From NCBI GenBank assembly GCA_947591315.1, contig CANQDD010000008.1, forward strand, positions 1 to 64,000: a DNA stretch of 64,000 nt. The letters run 5' to 3'. The translations under genes and the position numbers were made by a program. Positions within the stretch are counted from its first letter, which is position 1, and the number at the start of each line of letters is the position of its first letter. Below, in pieces: positions 34,150-43,174 of this stretch. Source of the DNA: an uncultured Clostridia bacterium (GTDB lineage Bacteria; Bacillota; Clostridia; UBA1381). The notes under the pieces were generated by a model. That model did no database searches, was not told the DNA's origin, and saw only the letters and a list, made by a program, of their open reading frames with translations.

Positions 34150-34590
34150 ATGGGAATGTCAGACAGAATTGAAGCATTCATTACGGAGCTGCTTAAGGAC
34201 GACACCGACGAATGGCTGGAATTAAAGCGAAACGAGCTTGCTTCGGTTTTCGGCTGCGCTCCCTCTCAGATAAATTACGTTATACAGACGAGGTTCTCAC
34301 CCGAAAGGGGTTACGCGGTCGAGTCGCGGCGCGGCGGCGGCGGGTGTCTAAAAATACGACGCATACGCAGCGCGGACGGGCTTACGCGTCACACGATAGA
34401 GCTTACGGGCGACAGTCTCGACGAAAAAACGGCGAGGGGATTTATAACAAACCTGTTAAGGCAGGGCGTGACGGACGAAAAAACGGCAAGGCTCCTGACG
34501 AGCGCTGTAACGGACAGCACTCTCGGCGCTTTTCCGGAACGCGACAAGGTAAGAGCGAAAATACTTAAAAATATGCTGAGCGTGCTTTAG
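34150..34590 (+). CDS. ctsR: CtsR transcriptional repressor of class III heat-shock genes
   Basis: 146 residues. Winged-helix N-terminal domain with MSDRIEAFITELL, RNELASVFGCAPSQINYVIQ and the conserved glycine wing ESRRGGGG, then a four-helix C-terminal dimer domain. Start ATG 34150 lies 9 nt after AAAAGGAG; ATGs at 34141 and 34156 are less well placed. First gene of the ctsR-mcsA-mcsB-clpC operon with its own operator upstream. McsB phosphorylation and ClpCP degradation of CtsR are known in Bacillus. Confidence 0.94.
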   Translation: MGMSDRIEAFITELLKDDTDEWLELKRNELASVFGCAPSQINYVIQTRFSPERGYAVESRRGGGGCLKIRRIRSADGLTRHTIELTGDSLDEKTARGFITNLLRQGVTDEKTARLLTSAVTDSTLGAFPERDKVRAKILKNMLSVL

Positions 34591-34633
34591 CACAGGAAGG
34601 CAATGACGGTTACGATTAAGGAGGAATGTTAAA

Positions 34634-35014
34634 ATGTTTGATTTATTTTCGGATTTCTTTAACGATTTCGGCGGGTTTGACGTGTTTATGCAGCCCGCCG
34701 TAAGCAAGGAGGAAAAAAAGTGTCCTGTGTGCGGTCACACGTACTCGGACTTCCGCAGGACGGGTAAAATCGGGTGCGGCGAATGTTACAAGGTGTTCCG
34801 CGCACCTATCACGGAAACGCTTAGGCGTGTACAGCCGTCCGTCACGCACACCGGCAAGATACCGTCGAAGTCGGGCGAGGAGCTTAAGCTCAAGAGACGG
34901 TACGAGTCGCTTAAGCAGGAGCTCAGCGCGGCGGTAAAAAATGAGGATTACGAAACGGCGGCGAAGCTGCACAAGCAGATCCGCGAAATTGAAAACGAGG
35001 TGAAAAAGTCATGA
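34634..35014 (+). CDS. mcsA: McsA, activator of protein-arginine kinase
   Basis: 126 residues, clearly shorter than the roughly 185 of Bacillus McsA. One treble-clef-like zinc site, CPVCGHTYSDFRRTG ending in CGECYKVF, is present, and the usual N-terminal CxxC pair is missing. The C-terminal UVR motif (ELSAAVKNEDYETAAKLHKQ) is intact. It overlaps mcsB by 4 nt. It stimulates McsB and links to ClpC. Confidence 0.9.
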   Translation: MFDLFSDFFNDFGGFDVFMQPAVSKEEKKCPVCGHTYSDFRRTGKIGCGECYKVFRAPITETLRRVQPSVTHTGKIPSKSGEELKLKRRYESLKQELSAAVKNEDYETAAKLHKQIREIENEVKKS

Positions 35015-36009
35015 TTTGGTACAAGGACAATAATTCGGATATAGCGGTTTCGACAAGAATACGTCTTGCGCGGAACCTCGATAAAACGCCGTTCCCCAAC
35101 GCGCTCGGCGACACGAAGGAGGTCACGGAGCGAATAAAGAACGCGGTTCTGTCAAGCAATTCGACGCTCGCGAAGGATTTCGACTTCATCGACCTCGACC
35201 AAACTCCCGCGATACGCAAGCAGGAAATGGCTGAAAAGCACCTCATAAGCCCCGATATGTGCGGCGGCAAGGGTCGGTCGGTACTCGTGAGCAAGGACGA
35301 AACAATGAGCATCATGCTCATGGAGGAGGATCACATACGTCTGCAGATTATACAGAGCGGCTACGCGCTCGACGAGGCGTACAAGACGGCGAGCAGGGTT
35401 GACGACGTTATAGAGGAATCGCTCACGTACGCGTTTGACAGCGAGTTCGGCTACCTCACTGCCTGCCCCACCAACACCGGCACGGGTATGAGAGCGTCGG
35501 TAATGCTCCACCTTCCCGCGCTGACGATGACGGAGAACATAAACCGCGTCATATCATCGGCGGGCAGCCTCGGTATCGAGGTGCGCGGACTGTACGGCGA
35601 GGGTACGAAGGCTTACGGCTGCCTGTACCAGATATCGAACCGCTCGACGCTCGGCATATCCGAGGAAAAGTCGCTCGAACGGCTTAAGAGTACGGTTGAC
35701 AGGATCGTCGATATGGAAAACAAGGCGCGTGAGGCGTTAAAGAAAAACAGCGCGGACGCGCTTGCCGACAAGGTGTACCGCTCGTACGGAATACTGAAAT
35801 ACGCGAGAAATATGTCGTCCGCCGAAGCAAAATCTCTCTTATCCGATGTAATGCTCGGCGCTGATATGGGTATACTTTCCTTTAAGGGCAAGGTAACGCC
35901 GCTCGAATGTATGGTAATGACCGAACCGGCGCTTATCTGCGGCGGCGAGGAGCTTAAACCCGAGGACAGGGACAGAAAACGCGCGGAATTTATCCGTGAT
36001 AATATTTGA
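35011..36009 (+). CDS. mcsB: McsB protein-arginine kinase
   Basis: Marks proteins with phospho-arginine for ClpCP degradation. 332 residues with the phosphagen-kinase fold: STRIRLARNLDKTPFPN (about 12-28), MSIMLMEEDHIRLQII, GYLTACPTNTGTGMRASVML (nucleotide site near 150) and IEVRGLYGEGTKAYG. Translationally coupled to mcsA by ATGA. The C-terminal RDxxRA-type phospho-arginine pocket region is not clearly resolved by eye. Confidence 0.95.
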   Translation: MIWYKDNNSDIAVSTRIRLARNLDKTPFPNALGDTKEVTERIKNAVLSSNSTLAKDFDFIDLDQTPAIRKQEMAEKHLISPDMCGGKGRSVLVSKDETMSIMLMEEDHIRLQIIQSGYALDEAYKTASRVDDVIEESLTYAFDSEFGYLTACPTNTGTGMRASVMLHLPALTMTENINRVISSAGSLGIEVRGLYGEGTKAYGCLYQISNRSTLGISEEKSLERLKSTVDRIVDMENKAREALKKNSADALADKVYRSYGILKYARNMSSAEAKSLLSDVMLGADMGILSFKGKVTPLECMVMTEPALICGGEELKPEDRDRKRAEFIRDNI

Positions 36010-36051
36010 CGGTATGCCGCGCCGCGGCGTACATAAAGGAGGTTGATTGTT

Positions 36052-38520
36052 ATGTTATTTTCAAACTTTACCGAAAAAGCGCGGATTGCGATTAACGAGG
36101 CGCATGACGCGGCATGTGAAATGGGAAACAACTACATAGGCAGCGAGCATCTGCTTATGGGACTTATACGCGAGGGCAGCGGCGTCGCCGCGAAGGCGCT
36201 CGAAAGCGCGGACGTTACGGAGGAAAAGGTCGCGGAGAAAATCAACGAGTATTTTGACTCCGGCGAGCCGCTCCCGAAGGACACGGAGCTTGCGCTCACA
36301 CCGCGCTCGAAAAGGCTCTTGGAAGTAAGCGCGTATGAGGCTCAAAGGCTCGGTCACCGCTACATCGGCACGGAGCATCTGCTCATGGCGATTATCCGTG
36401 ACGGCGACGGCGTTGCCGCAAAAATTCTTACGGAGCTCGGCGTTAATATCAGAAGCTTTTACGCCGACATTGTACACTCGCTCGACAATGCGCAGGACGG
36501 CGGCGAAGCGGGTTACGCTCCCGAAACCGGCTCCGGCTACAAGCCGAGCGGACGCACAAAAACGCCGACGCTCGACCAGTTCGGCAGAGATTTTACGCAG
36601 ATTGCTAAGGACAACAAGTTTGATCCCGTAATCGGCAGAAGTAACGAGATTGAGAGAGTTATACAGATACTCTCCCGCCGCACGAAAAACAATCCCTGTC
36701 TTATCGGTGAGCCGGGCGTGGGCAAGACCGCCGTTATCGAGGGTCTTGCGCAGAGAATTGCGGCGGGCGATGTTCCCGAACCGCTTAAAACAAAAAGGCT
36801 CGTGTCGGTCGATTTGTCGAGTATGGTCGCGGGCGCGAAGTACCGCGGCGAATTCGAGGAAAGACTTAAAAAGGTAATCAAGGAGGTGCTTGACGCGCAG
36901 AACGTTATCCTGTTCGTCGACGAGTTCCATACCATTGTCGGCGCGGGCGCGGCGGAAGGCTCGATGGACGCGTCAAACATATTAAAGCCGTTCCTCGCGA
37001 GAGGCGAGCTGCAGCTTATCGGCGCGACTACGCTTAAAGAGTACAAGAAGTACATCGAAAAGGACGCGGCTCTCGAAAGACGTTTCCAGCCGGTACAGGT
37101 CGGCGAGCCGACCGAGGAGGAGACGGTCGAGATTCTGAAGGGTATACGCGACCGTTACGAGGCACACCACAGCGTTACGATCACCGACGGCGCTCTCGAA
37201 GCTGCCGCGAAGATGTCGGCGCGTTACATCACCGACAGATTTTTGCCTGACAAGGCGATCGACCTTATAGACGAGGCGGCGTCAAAGAAGCGTCTCGGCT
37301 CACAGACGGAACCCGAAGAGCTTAAGGAAAAGGAAAAGCGCATGGAAAAGCTGCTCTCCGAAAAGCAGGAGGCTGTAACGGCGCAGGACTACGAAAAAGC
37401 GGCGCAGATACGCGATGAGGAAAAAGCGCTTCAGGAGGAAATCAAAAAGCTCACAGCCGACTGGAAAGGCACGGGCTCATCGTCGGGACTTACCGTAACG
37501 GAGGACGACATTGCCGAGATCCTTTCCGACTGGACGCACATTCCCGCGTCACGGCTTAAAGAGGAGGAAATGGAAAAGCTGCGCAACCTCGAAACCGTGC
37601 TTCACGCGCGCGTTATCGGTCAGAACGAAGCTGTAACCGCCGTCGCGAAGGCGATAAAGCGCGGCAGAGCCGGACTTAAGGACCCGAAGCGACCGATAGG
37701 CTCGTTCCTGTTCTTAGGTCCCACGGGCGTAGGCAAGACGGAGCTTTCAAAGGCACTCGCGGAAGCGATGTTCGGCAGTGAAAACTCGCTTATCAGAATC
37801 GACATGTCGGAGTACATGGAGAAGCACGCCGTATCGAAGTTTATCGGCTCGCCTCCGGGATATGTCGGATTTGAGGAGGGCGGTCAGCTCACCGAGAGGA
37901 TAAGGAAAAACCCGTACTCGGTAATCCTATTCGACGAGATTGAGAAGGCTCACCCCGACGTGTTCAACATCATGCTGCAGATTCTCGACGACGGTATCCT
38001 CACCGATGCGCAGGGCAGGAAGGTTGACTTTAAGAACACCGTTATCATCATGACGTCGAACCTCGGCGCGAAGGAAATCCTCGGAAATATGTCGTCGAAG
38101 CTCGGTTTCAAGACCGACAACGCGGCTGACAGCGGCAAAACGGAGCACGAGAAAATCAAGGAAAAGGTAATGGACGAGGTAAAGAGAGCGTTCAAGCCGG
38201 AGTTCCTCAACAGAATCGACGATATTATCGTGTTCGACCGTCTCACCGAGGATAATATAAAGGATATTGCGAGACTTATGCTGAAATCGCTCGCGGAAAG
38301 ACTTAAGGCGAACGACATCACGGTCGCGTTCTCGGACGAGGCTGTCGGCAAAATCGCGAAGTCGGGCTTCGATCCTGTGTACGGCGCGAGACCGTTAAGA
38401 CGCGCGATACAGAACGAGATAGAGGATATGCTGTCCGACGAGATTATAGGCGGCAGCGTAAAGAGCGGCGACAGCGTAACGGTTGACGTTAAGGACGACA
38501 AGTTCACCGTCGTAAAATAA
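36052..38520 (+). CDS. clpC: ClpC AAA+ unfoldase
   Basis: 822 residues. Twin N-domain repeats ([54 protein letters not shown]), AAA1 with [17 protein letters not shown] and [18 protein letters not shown], a coiled-coil M-domain with a UVR-like segment near 430-450, and AAA2 with [29 protein letters not shown] and the D2-small region. ATG 36052 has AAAGGAGG 9-10 nt upstream; a TTG at 36043 overlaps the SD. Works with ClpP, which is not in the window. Last gene of the ctsR operon. Confidence 0.96.
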   Translation: MLFSNFTEKARIAINEAHDAACEMGNNYIGSEHLLMGLIREGSGVAAKALESADVTEEKVAEKINEYFDSGEPLPKDTELALTPRSKRLLEVSAYEAQRLGHRYIGTEHLLMAIIRDGDGVAAKILTELGVNIRSFYADIVHSLDNAQDGGEAGYAPETGSGYKPSGRTKTPTLDQFGRDFTQIAKDNKFDPVIGRSNEIERVIQILSRRTKNNPCLIGEPGVGKTAVIEGLAQRIAAGDVPEPLKTKRLVSVDLSSMVAGAKYRGEFEERLKKVIKEVLDAQNVILFVDEFHTIVGAGAAEGSMDASNILKPFLARGELQLIGATTLKEYKKYIEKDAALERRFQPVQVGEPTEEETVEILKGIRDRYEAHHSVTITDGALEAAAKMSARYITDRFLPDKAIDLIDEAASKKRLGSQTEPEELKEKEKRMEKLLSEKQEAVTAQDYEKAAQIRDEEKALQEEIKKLTADWKGTGSSSGLTVTEDDIAEILSDWTHIPASRLKEEEMEKLRNLETVLHARVIGQNEAVTAVAKAIKRGRAGLKDPKRPIGSFLFLGPTGVGKTELSKALAEAMFGSENSLIRIDMSEYMEKHAVSKFIGSPPGYVGFEEGGQLTERIRKNPYSVILFDEIEKAHPDVFNIMLQILDDGILTDAQGRKVDFKNTVIIMTSNLGAKEILGNMSSKLGFKTDNAADSGKTEHEKIKEKVMDEVKRAFKPEFLNRIDDIIVFDRLTEDNIKDIARLMLKSLAERLKANDITVAFSDEAVGKIAKSGFDPVYGARPLRRAIQNEIEDMLSDEIIGGSVKSGDSVTVDVKDDKFTVVK

Positions 38521-38530
38521 TAAACCCCAT

Positions 38531-38571
38531 GCGGTACGGAGCGGCGCAAAGCCATCTCCGTGCCGCTTTTT
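38531..38571 (+). terminator. Terminator of the ctsR operon
   Basis: GCGGTACGGAG (38531-38541) pairs with CTCCGTGCCGC (38556-38566), followed by TTTTT. Confidence 0.75.
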
Positions 38572-38592
38572 GCGTGGCGTGTGCGCAAATTA

Positions 38593-38621
38593 TTTACAAC
38601 GACTGAAAAATATGATATTAT
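38593..38621 (+). promoter_or_regulatory. Promoter of the Bro-N/SLH operon
   Basis: TTTACA (38593-38598), 17-nt spacer, TATTAT (38616-38621). Confidence 0.5.
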
Positions 38622-38685
38622 ATATTACGGTATTGCAAATGACAAAAGCCGAAGGGATATTGCACGGAATTACGGAGGAAAAATA

Positions 38686-39564
38686 ATGAATAACGATAAA
38701 ATACAATTATTTGAAGACAAAAAAATTCGCACGGCATGGGACGAGGAAAAGGAAGAATGGTTCTTTTCCGTTGTTGATGTCGTGGGTGTTTTGACCGAAC
38801 AACCGACTTATCAAGGCGCAAGAAATTATTGGAAGGTGCTGAAAAAACGGCTTAGCGATGAGGGAAATCAATCGGTTACAAATTGTAACCGGTTGAAAAT
38901 GACAGCGGCAGACGGGAAAAAACGTCTTACGGACGTTGCCGACACTGCGCAGCTTTTACGCATAATTCAATCAATTCCGTCGCCTAAAGCGGAGCCTTTC
39001 AAGGTGTGGCTTGCCGAGGTAGGCAGAGAAAGGATTGAAGAAACGATCGATCCGGAAATTTCCATTAACAGAGCGTTGGAAACATACGCGAAAAAGGGTT
39101 ATTCCCGTGAATGGATAAATCAACGGCTGCAGGCTATCCAAGTAAGAAAAGAGCTTACCGACGAATGGCAGGACAGAGGCGTTTCAAAGGGTATTGAATA
39201 CGCAATTCTTACCGATGAAATTACAAGAGCATGGTCGGGAATGAGTACGCGTCAGTATAAAAAATATAAAGGCTTAACCAAAGAAAACCTGCGCGATAAT
39301 ATGAGCACGGCGGAAATTGTATTCAATATGCTGGCGGAGGTCAGCGCGACAGAATTGTCAAAAGCCGAGCAACCGCAGACATTTGAGGAAAACCGTGACG
39401 TCGCACAGCGGGGCGGACGAGTGGCGGGTAACGCGAGAAAGGAAATAGAACAGCAAACCGGCAGACCTATCGTTACTTCTCAAAACGCCGCACAGCTCAA
39501 CGAAGTTGTTACAAATATGATTGAGGGCGTTGTTTCGGAGGACGAAACAGAAAAAGAGGTGTAA
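38686..39564 (+). CDS. Bro-N domain (phage antirepressor-like) protein
   Basis: 292 residues. ATG 38686 has GGAGG 7 nt upstream; longer readings back to 38560 run through the clpC terminator. The N-terminal Bro-N domain (about 1-100) has IRTAWDEEKEEWFFSVVDVV, YQGARNYWKVLKKRL and ADTAQLLRIIQSIPSPKAEP. The C-terminal half (AYAKKG-type, STRQYKKYKGLTKENLRDNM, ELSKAEQPQTFEENRDVAQRGG) matches the chromosomal DinD/antirepressor-like family found outside prophages. It ends 5 nt before an SLH gene, an unusual operon partner. No other phage genes surround it. Confidence 0.85.
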   Translation: MNNDKIQLFEDKKIRTAWDEEKEEWFFSVVDVVGVLTEQPTYQGARNYWKVLKKRLSDEGNQSVTNCNRLKMTAADGKKRLTDVADTAQLLRIIQSIPSPKAEPFKVWLAEVGRERIEETIDPEISINRALETYAKKGYSREWINQRLQAIQVRKELTDEWQDRGVSKGIEYAILTDEITRAWSGMSTRQYKKYKGLTKENLRDNMSTAEIVFNMLAEVSATELSKAEQPQTFEENRDVAQRGGRVAGNARKEIEQQTGRPIVTSQNAAQLNEVVTNMIEGVVSEDETEKEV

Positions 39565-39569
39565 CGTAT

Positions 39570-40703
39570 ATGAAAACGAAAAAGATTACGGCGGCGATAG
39601 CTGCGGCGGCGATTACGATTGGAACGGCTGCAAACGCGGCATCGTTTCCCGATGTGAAGTCGGGGGACTGGTACTATGACACGGTTACGGCTATGACGAA
39701 TAAAGGGTTATTCGCCGGTATAGAAGAAAACGGAACGGTATATTTCAAGCCGGAAAATACAATGACGCACGCGGAGTTTATTGCCGTGGTGGACAGAATA
39801 CTCGGACTTGACACAAGCGCAAAGGGTGATAAGTGGTGGTACGGCGTGTATAAAGCCGCAGTTGACGCAAATTTAATAACAAGCGGCGAGATTAGCGAGA
39901 CCGACATGGACAGCGACATAACACGTCAGGAAATGGCAATGATAGCGGTACGAGCCATCGAAAAACGAGGCGAAACGCTTTCAAAGCAGTACGCCGACAA
40001 TGTTCAAGCCTCGATCCCCGACAACCAAAAAATTGACAACCGTTACCGCGATTTCGTTCTTACGGCGTACGAGAACGGCATACTCTGCGGTGTTGACAAC
40101 CTCGGCACGTTTGATCCTAACGGCACGCTTACACGCGCCGCTGCGGCGGCAGTACTGAACCGCATAATAGAGCCGACCGCAAGAGAGAGCCGCGACTTTT
40201 CACAGCCGCCCGATCCTCTGCACAACTACAACCCTATCACAATTTATGAAGGTCAGCCGCGCGAAAACCGTCTCGCAAGAGAGGGCGACATATTCGTCAA
40301 GGCGGACGGTACACAAGTGGTTCTTAAAACCGATCCGGTGACAGGCGTCTTGGGTTACGGTCAAGGCGTTGCACCGGATGTAGGTATAATGGACGAGGTA
40401 GGGCAAGGAATCCATATAACCAGAAGTTCTTTAACAGCTAACGGTACATTAACAACAGGCAAATACGGACCAAATTCAGTGGGTAAAAATGTTAGTGATT
40501 CACAGTATTGGGTAAATCCTTTGACCGGTGAGGGACACTGGGATAGTGAATGGGCAGTAATAAGCGATTATACATTACCAAAAGAGCAAGGAACAGAAGA
40601 AGGCGAAATATCTCCAGATAATAATTATATTTGGGATGGTATGGGTTGGGTTACTTTAGCTTGTGATAATGGGCGCATAGTGTTTGAGTATTATAACAAG
40701 TAA
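39570..40703 (+). CDS. SLH-domain secreted protein, paralogue 2
   Basis: 377 residues, almost identical to the protein at 23444 through signal peptide, three SLH units and hinge (to about residue 245), then diverging at the end (VTLACDNGRIVFEYYNK instead of the HPEYADIF ending). The 5' nucleotide sequence (GTATATGAAAACG and on) is shared with the 23444 gene, implying recent duplication or conversion. GAGGT lies just upstream of the ATG inside the end of the Bro-N gene, suggesting coupled translation. The C-terminal domain is AT-rich relative to the SLH part. Wall-anchored; function unknown. Confidence 0.85.
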   Translation: MKTKKITAAIAAAAITIGTAANAASFPDVKSGDWYYDTVTAMTNKGLFAGIEENGTVYFKPENTMTHAEFIAVVDRILGLDTSAKGDKWWYGVYKAAVDANLITSGEISETDMDSDITRQEMAMIAVRAIEKRGETLSKQYADNVQASIPDNQKIDNRYRDFVLTAYENGILCGVDNLGTFDPNGTLTRAAAAAVLNRIIEPTARESRDFSQPPDPLHNYNPITIYEGQPRENRLAREGDIFVKADGTQVVLKTDPVTGVLGYGQGVAPDVGIMDEVGQGIHITRSSLTANGTLTTGKYGPNSVGKNVSDSQYWVNPLTGEGHWDSEWAVISDYTLPKEQGTEEGEISPDNNYIWDGMGWVTLACDNGRIVFEYYNK

Positions 40704-40726
40704 TATACTTAGAAAGGCGGCAGGAA

Positions 40727-41857
40727 ATGAAAAAGAGGATTTTGAGCGCGATACTTACGTGTTCCGTGCTGATGTGCGCGGCATATAACGCAGGCGCGGC
40801 TACGTTTCCCGATGTGAAGTCGGGAGACTGGTACTACGACACGGTTACGGCGATGACGAACAAAGGGCTATTCGCCGGTATAGAAGAAAACGGAACGGTG
40901 TACTTCAAGCCTGAAAACACAATGACCCACGCGGAATTTATCGCCGTGGTGGACAGAATACTCGGGCTTGACACAAGCGCAAAGGGTGACACATGGTGGT
41001 ACGGCGTGTATAAAGCCGCGGTTGACGCAAAGCTCATAACAAGCGGCGAGATGAGCGAGACCGACATGGATAATGACATAACGCGTCAGGAAATGGCGAT
41101 GGTGGCGGCGCGAGCCATCGAAAAGCGGGGCGAAACGCTCTCAAAGCAATACGCCGAAAACGTTCAGGCATCGATCCCCGACAACCAAAAAATCGACAGT
41201 TACTACCGCGATTTCGTTCTGACCGCATACGAAAACGGCATACTCTGCGGCGTTGACGACCTCGGAACATTCGACCCTAACGGCACGCTGACACGCGCCG
41301 CTGCTGCTGCGGTACTGAACCGTATAACCGAACCGTCCACAAGAGAGAGCCGCGACTTTTCACAGCCGCCCGATCCGCTGCACAATTACAACCCCATAAC
41401 TATCTACGAAGGTCAGCCGCGTGAAAACCGCCTTGCAAGAGAAGGCGACATATTTGTCAAAGCGGACGGCACTCGGGTGGTATTGCAGATAGGACCTCAC
41501 GGCGTACTCGGTGAAGGTCAGGGAGTTGCGCCGGATGTGGGTTTAATGGATGAAGCAGGACAGGGTGATGCTAAAACGTACGGACCATTAGAGGCTAATG
41601 GTAGGTTAATAACAGGCAAATATGGACTTAATTCAGTGGGTAAAAATGTTAGTGATTCACAGTATCAAGTAAATATTTTTACCGGCGAAGGTCATTGGGC
41701 AAGTGAGTGGGCAGTAATAAATGATTATACAAGACCTACAGAAAATGGTACAGAAATAGGGGAAGTATCTGCGGATAGAAATTATTTTTGGAATAGTATG
41801 ACATGGGTATTAGTTGCCGAACATCCAGAGTATGCGGATATATTCAAAGTAAAATAA
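40727..41857 (+). CDS. SLH-domain secreted protein, paralogue 3
   Basis: 376 residues. The signal peptide differs (MKKRILSAILTCSVLMCAAY) but from FPDVKSGDWYYDTV onward it follows paralogues 1 and 2 through three SLH units and the PPDPLHNYNPITIYEGQP hinge. The C-terminal domain ends WVLVAEHPEYADIFKVK, like paralogue 1. It lies 23 nt after paralogue 2 with AAAGGCGG upstream, so the two form a tandem pair in the Bro-N operon. The GC-rich SLH part and AT-rich C-terminal part recur. Confidence 0.85.
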   Translation: MKKRILSAILTCSVLMCAAYNAGAATFPDVKSGDWYYDTVTAMTNKGLFAGIEENGTVYFKPENTMTHAEFIAVVDRILGLDTSAKGDTWWYGVYKAAVDAKLITSGEMSETDMDNDITRQEMAMVAARAIEKRGETLSKQYAENVQASIPDNQKIDSYYRDFVLTAYENGILCGVDDLGTFDPNGTLTRAAAAAVLNRITEPSTRESRDFSQPPDPLHNYNPITIYEGQPRENRLAREGDIFVKADGTRVVLQIGPHGVLGEGQGVAPDVGLMDEAGQGDAKTYGPLEANGRLITGKYGLNSVGKNVSDSQYQVNIFTGEGHWASEWAVINDYTRPTENGTEIGEVSADRNYFWNSMTWVLVAEHPEYADIFKVK

Positions 41858-41902
41858 AAACAGTATGCCGTTTCCGTATTACGCGGAGACGGCTACTGTT
41901 TT
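41857..41902. terminator. Bidirectional terminator between SLH gene and capA-like gene
   Basis: Long stem with arms 41857-41876 and 41884-41902 around GCCGTTTCCG/CGGAGACGGC, flanked by A and T runs. Confidence 0.75.
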
Positions 41903-41904
41903 AT

Positions 41905-42960
41905 TTATCTGAACTGAACCGACTGTGTGCCGAGGCTTGCGGAATATTCGGTAATTCTGTTTTGAATTTCCGTTTTTCTGTCGCCCTCGGCTACGGCGGG
42001 CTGATAGTCGTTATAATCGTCGTGTCCCGATACTACGGCGGGGATAACAACATAATTGTCGTCAAGCTGCAGCACGCCGTCAACGAACGTGAACACCTGG
42101 CGGTAAATCATCGTGTCCTTGTCGGACGGGTTATCGTTGCCGCCGAAGCAGAAGTTGCCGAGACTGTAGACGATGTACTTGCCGTTGTACTTCTCTATGC
42201 CCTGCAATACGTGCGGGTGCGTGCCGAGCACAACGTCCGCGCCGAGGTCGACCGCCTTGTGCGCGAGCTCGATCTGTTCCTGCGTCGGCTCGTTTTCCTT
42301 CTCTATGCCCCAGTGCATGCTCACTATAATAAGCTGCGCTCCGAGATTTTTTACCGAGCCTATCGCTTTTTCAAGCTTTGCCGCCTCGTCCTCGTCGAGC
42401 GCGTCAATGCCGACAAAGCCGACCTTTATGCCGTTTATCTCCTGCACCGGCGCGTTTGTGCCTATGCAGTTTATTATGCCCGCCTCGTTTAAGTATTTAA
42501 TTGTATCGGAAAGGCTTTCCTCGCCGTAGTCCGCGCTGTGGTTGTTCGCGAGGTTCGCCGCCTCGACGCTCGAGGTCGTTAAAACCTTCACATACTCCGG
42601 CTTGCCGCGGAACGCGAACGATTTATCGGCTCTTTCGCCCCTGTCGGAAATCGTACCCTCAAAATTGACGATAGTAACGTCGTCCTCCTCAAACACAGGC
42701 TTTACGTTCTGCAAAAAATACGAATAGTCGCCGCCGAGACTGTCGGCGTAAGCGTTAAAGCCGCGGTCGGGATCGGCGTTTACGTCTGTCGCGAACGTGC
42801 AGTCGCCCGCGGCGGTTATCGTTACCGTCTGAACCGTGGGAACGTAATCCGCTTTCGCCCTGTTTTCGGCTTCCTCCGTTTTAACTCTGACAATACCGAC
42901 GGCTATTGCCGCCGCAAATAGCGCAGCCATTACAAACAACGCCGCTTTTCTCATGCCCAT
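41905..42960 (-). CDS. CapA family protein (PGA_cap metallophosphatase fold)
   Basis: 351 residues with an N-terminal signal anchor (about 5-26) and the CapA/PgsA calcineurin-like fold: TITAAGDCTFATDV, TIVNFEGTISDRG, AANLANNHSADYG, IIVSMHWGIEKENEP and VVLGTHPHVLQGIEKYNGKY. Family members take part in poly-gamma-glutamate capsule synthesis or are extracytoplasmic hydrolases. No capB/capC are nearby, so capsule synthesis cannot be claimed. Start ATG 42960; the SD GGAG is 11 nt upstream, and a second ATG two codons later is possible. Confidence 0.9.
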   Translation of the reverse strand: MGMRKAALFVMAALFAAAIAVGIVRVKTEEAENRAKADYVPTVQTVTITAAGDCTFATDVNADPDRGFNAYADSLGGDYSYFLQNVKPVFEEDDVTIVNFEGTISDRGERADKSFAFRGKPEYVKVLTTSSVEAANLANNHSADYGEESLSDTIKYLNEAGIINCIGTNAPVQEINGIKVGFVGIDALDEDEAAKLEKAIGSVKNLGAQLIIVSMHWGIEKENEPTQEQIELAHKAVDLGADVVLGTHPHVLQGIEKYNGKYIVYSLGNFCFGGNDNPSDKDTMIYRQVFTFVDGVLQLDDNYVVIPAVVSGHDDYNDYQPAVAEGDRKTEIQNRITEYSASLGTQSVQFR

Positions 42961-43002
42961 AATTTTATATTCTCCAATATCGTAATCTGTTTCATTGATA
43001 TA

Positions 43003-43031
43003 ATTTTAGTCTAACGGATATGTTTTGTCAA
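43003..43031 (-). promoter_or_regulatory. Promoter of the capA-like gene
   Basis: Minus-strand TTGACA (43026-43031), 17-nt spacer, TAAAAT (43003-43008). Confidence 0.7.
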
Positions 43032-43105
43032 TACGAAATTTACATAAAATTGAATTGATATTCGGAGTAATTTGTTATTTTACGGTTACAATTTTGTTTT
43101 TACTA

Positions 43106-43134
43106 TTGACTAACCCCGAAGGGTGTAATAAAAT
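43106..43134 (+). promoter_or_regulatory. hppA promoter
   Basis: TTGACT (43106-43111), 17-nt spacer, TAAAAT (43129-43134), 40 nt before the ATG at 43175. Confidence 0.65.
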
Positions 43135-43174
43135 ATATATACTATACGTATACAATCATAAAGGAGGGTTTTCA

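Noticed and set aside
38686-41857. Prophage suggested by the Bro-N protein
   Set aside because: No other phage gene is present; neighbours are clpC and SLH genes with host-like composition.
43025-43174. 50-codon N-terminal extension of the pyrophosphatase
   Set aside because: Includes the promoter and SD region; family members begin near the ATG at 43175.
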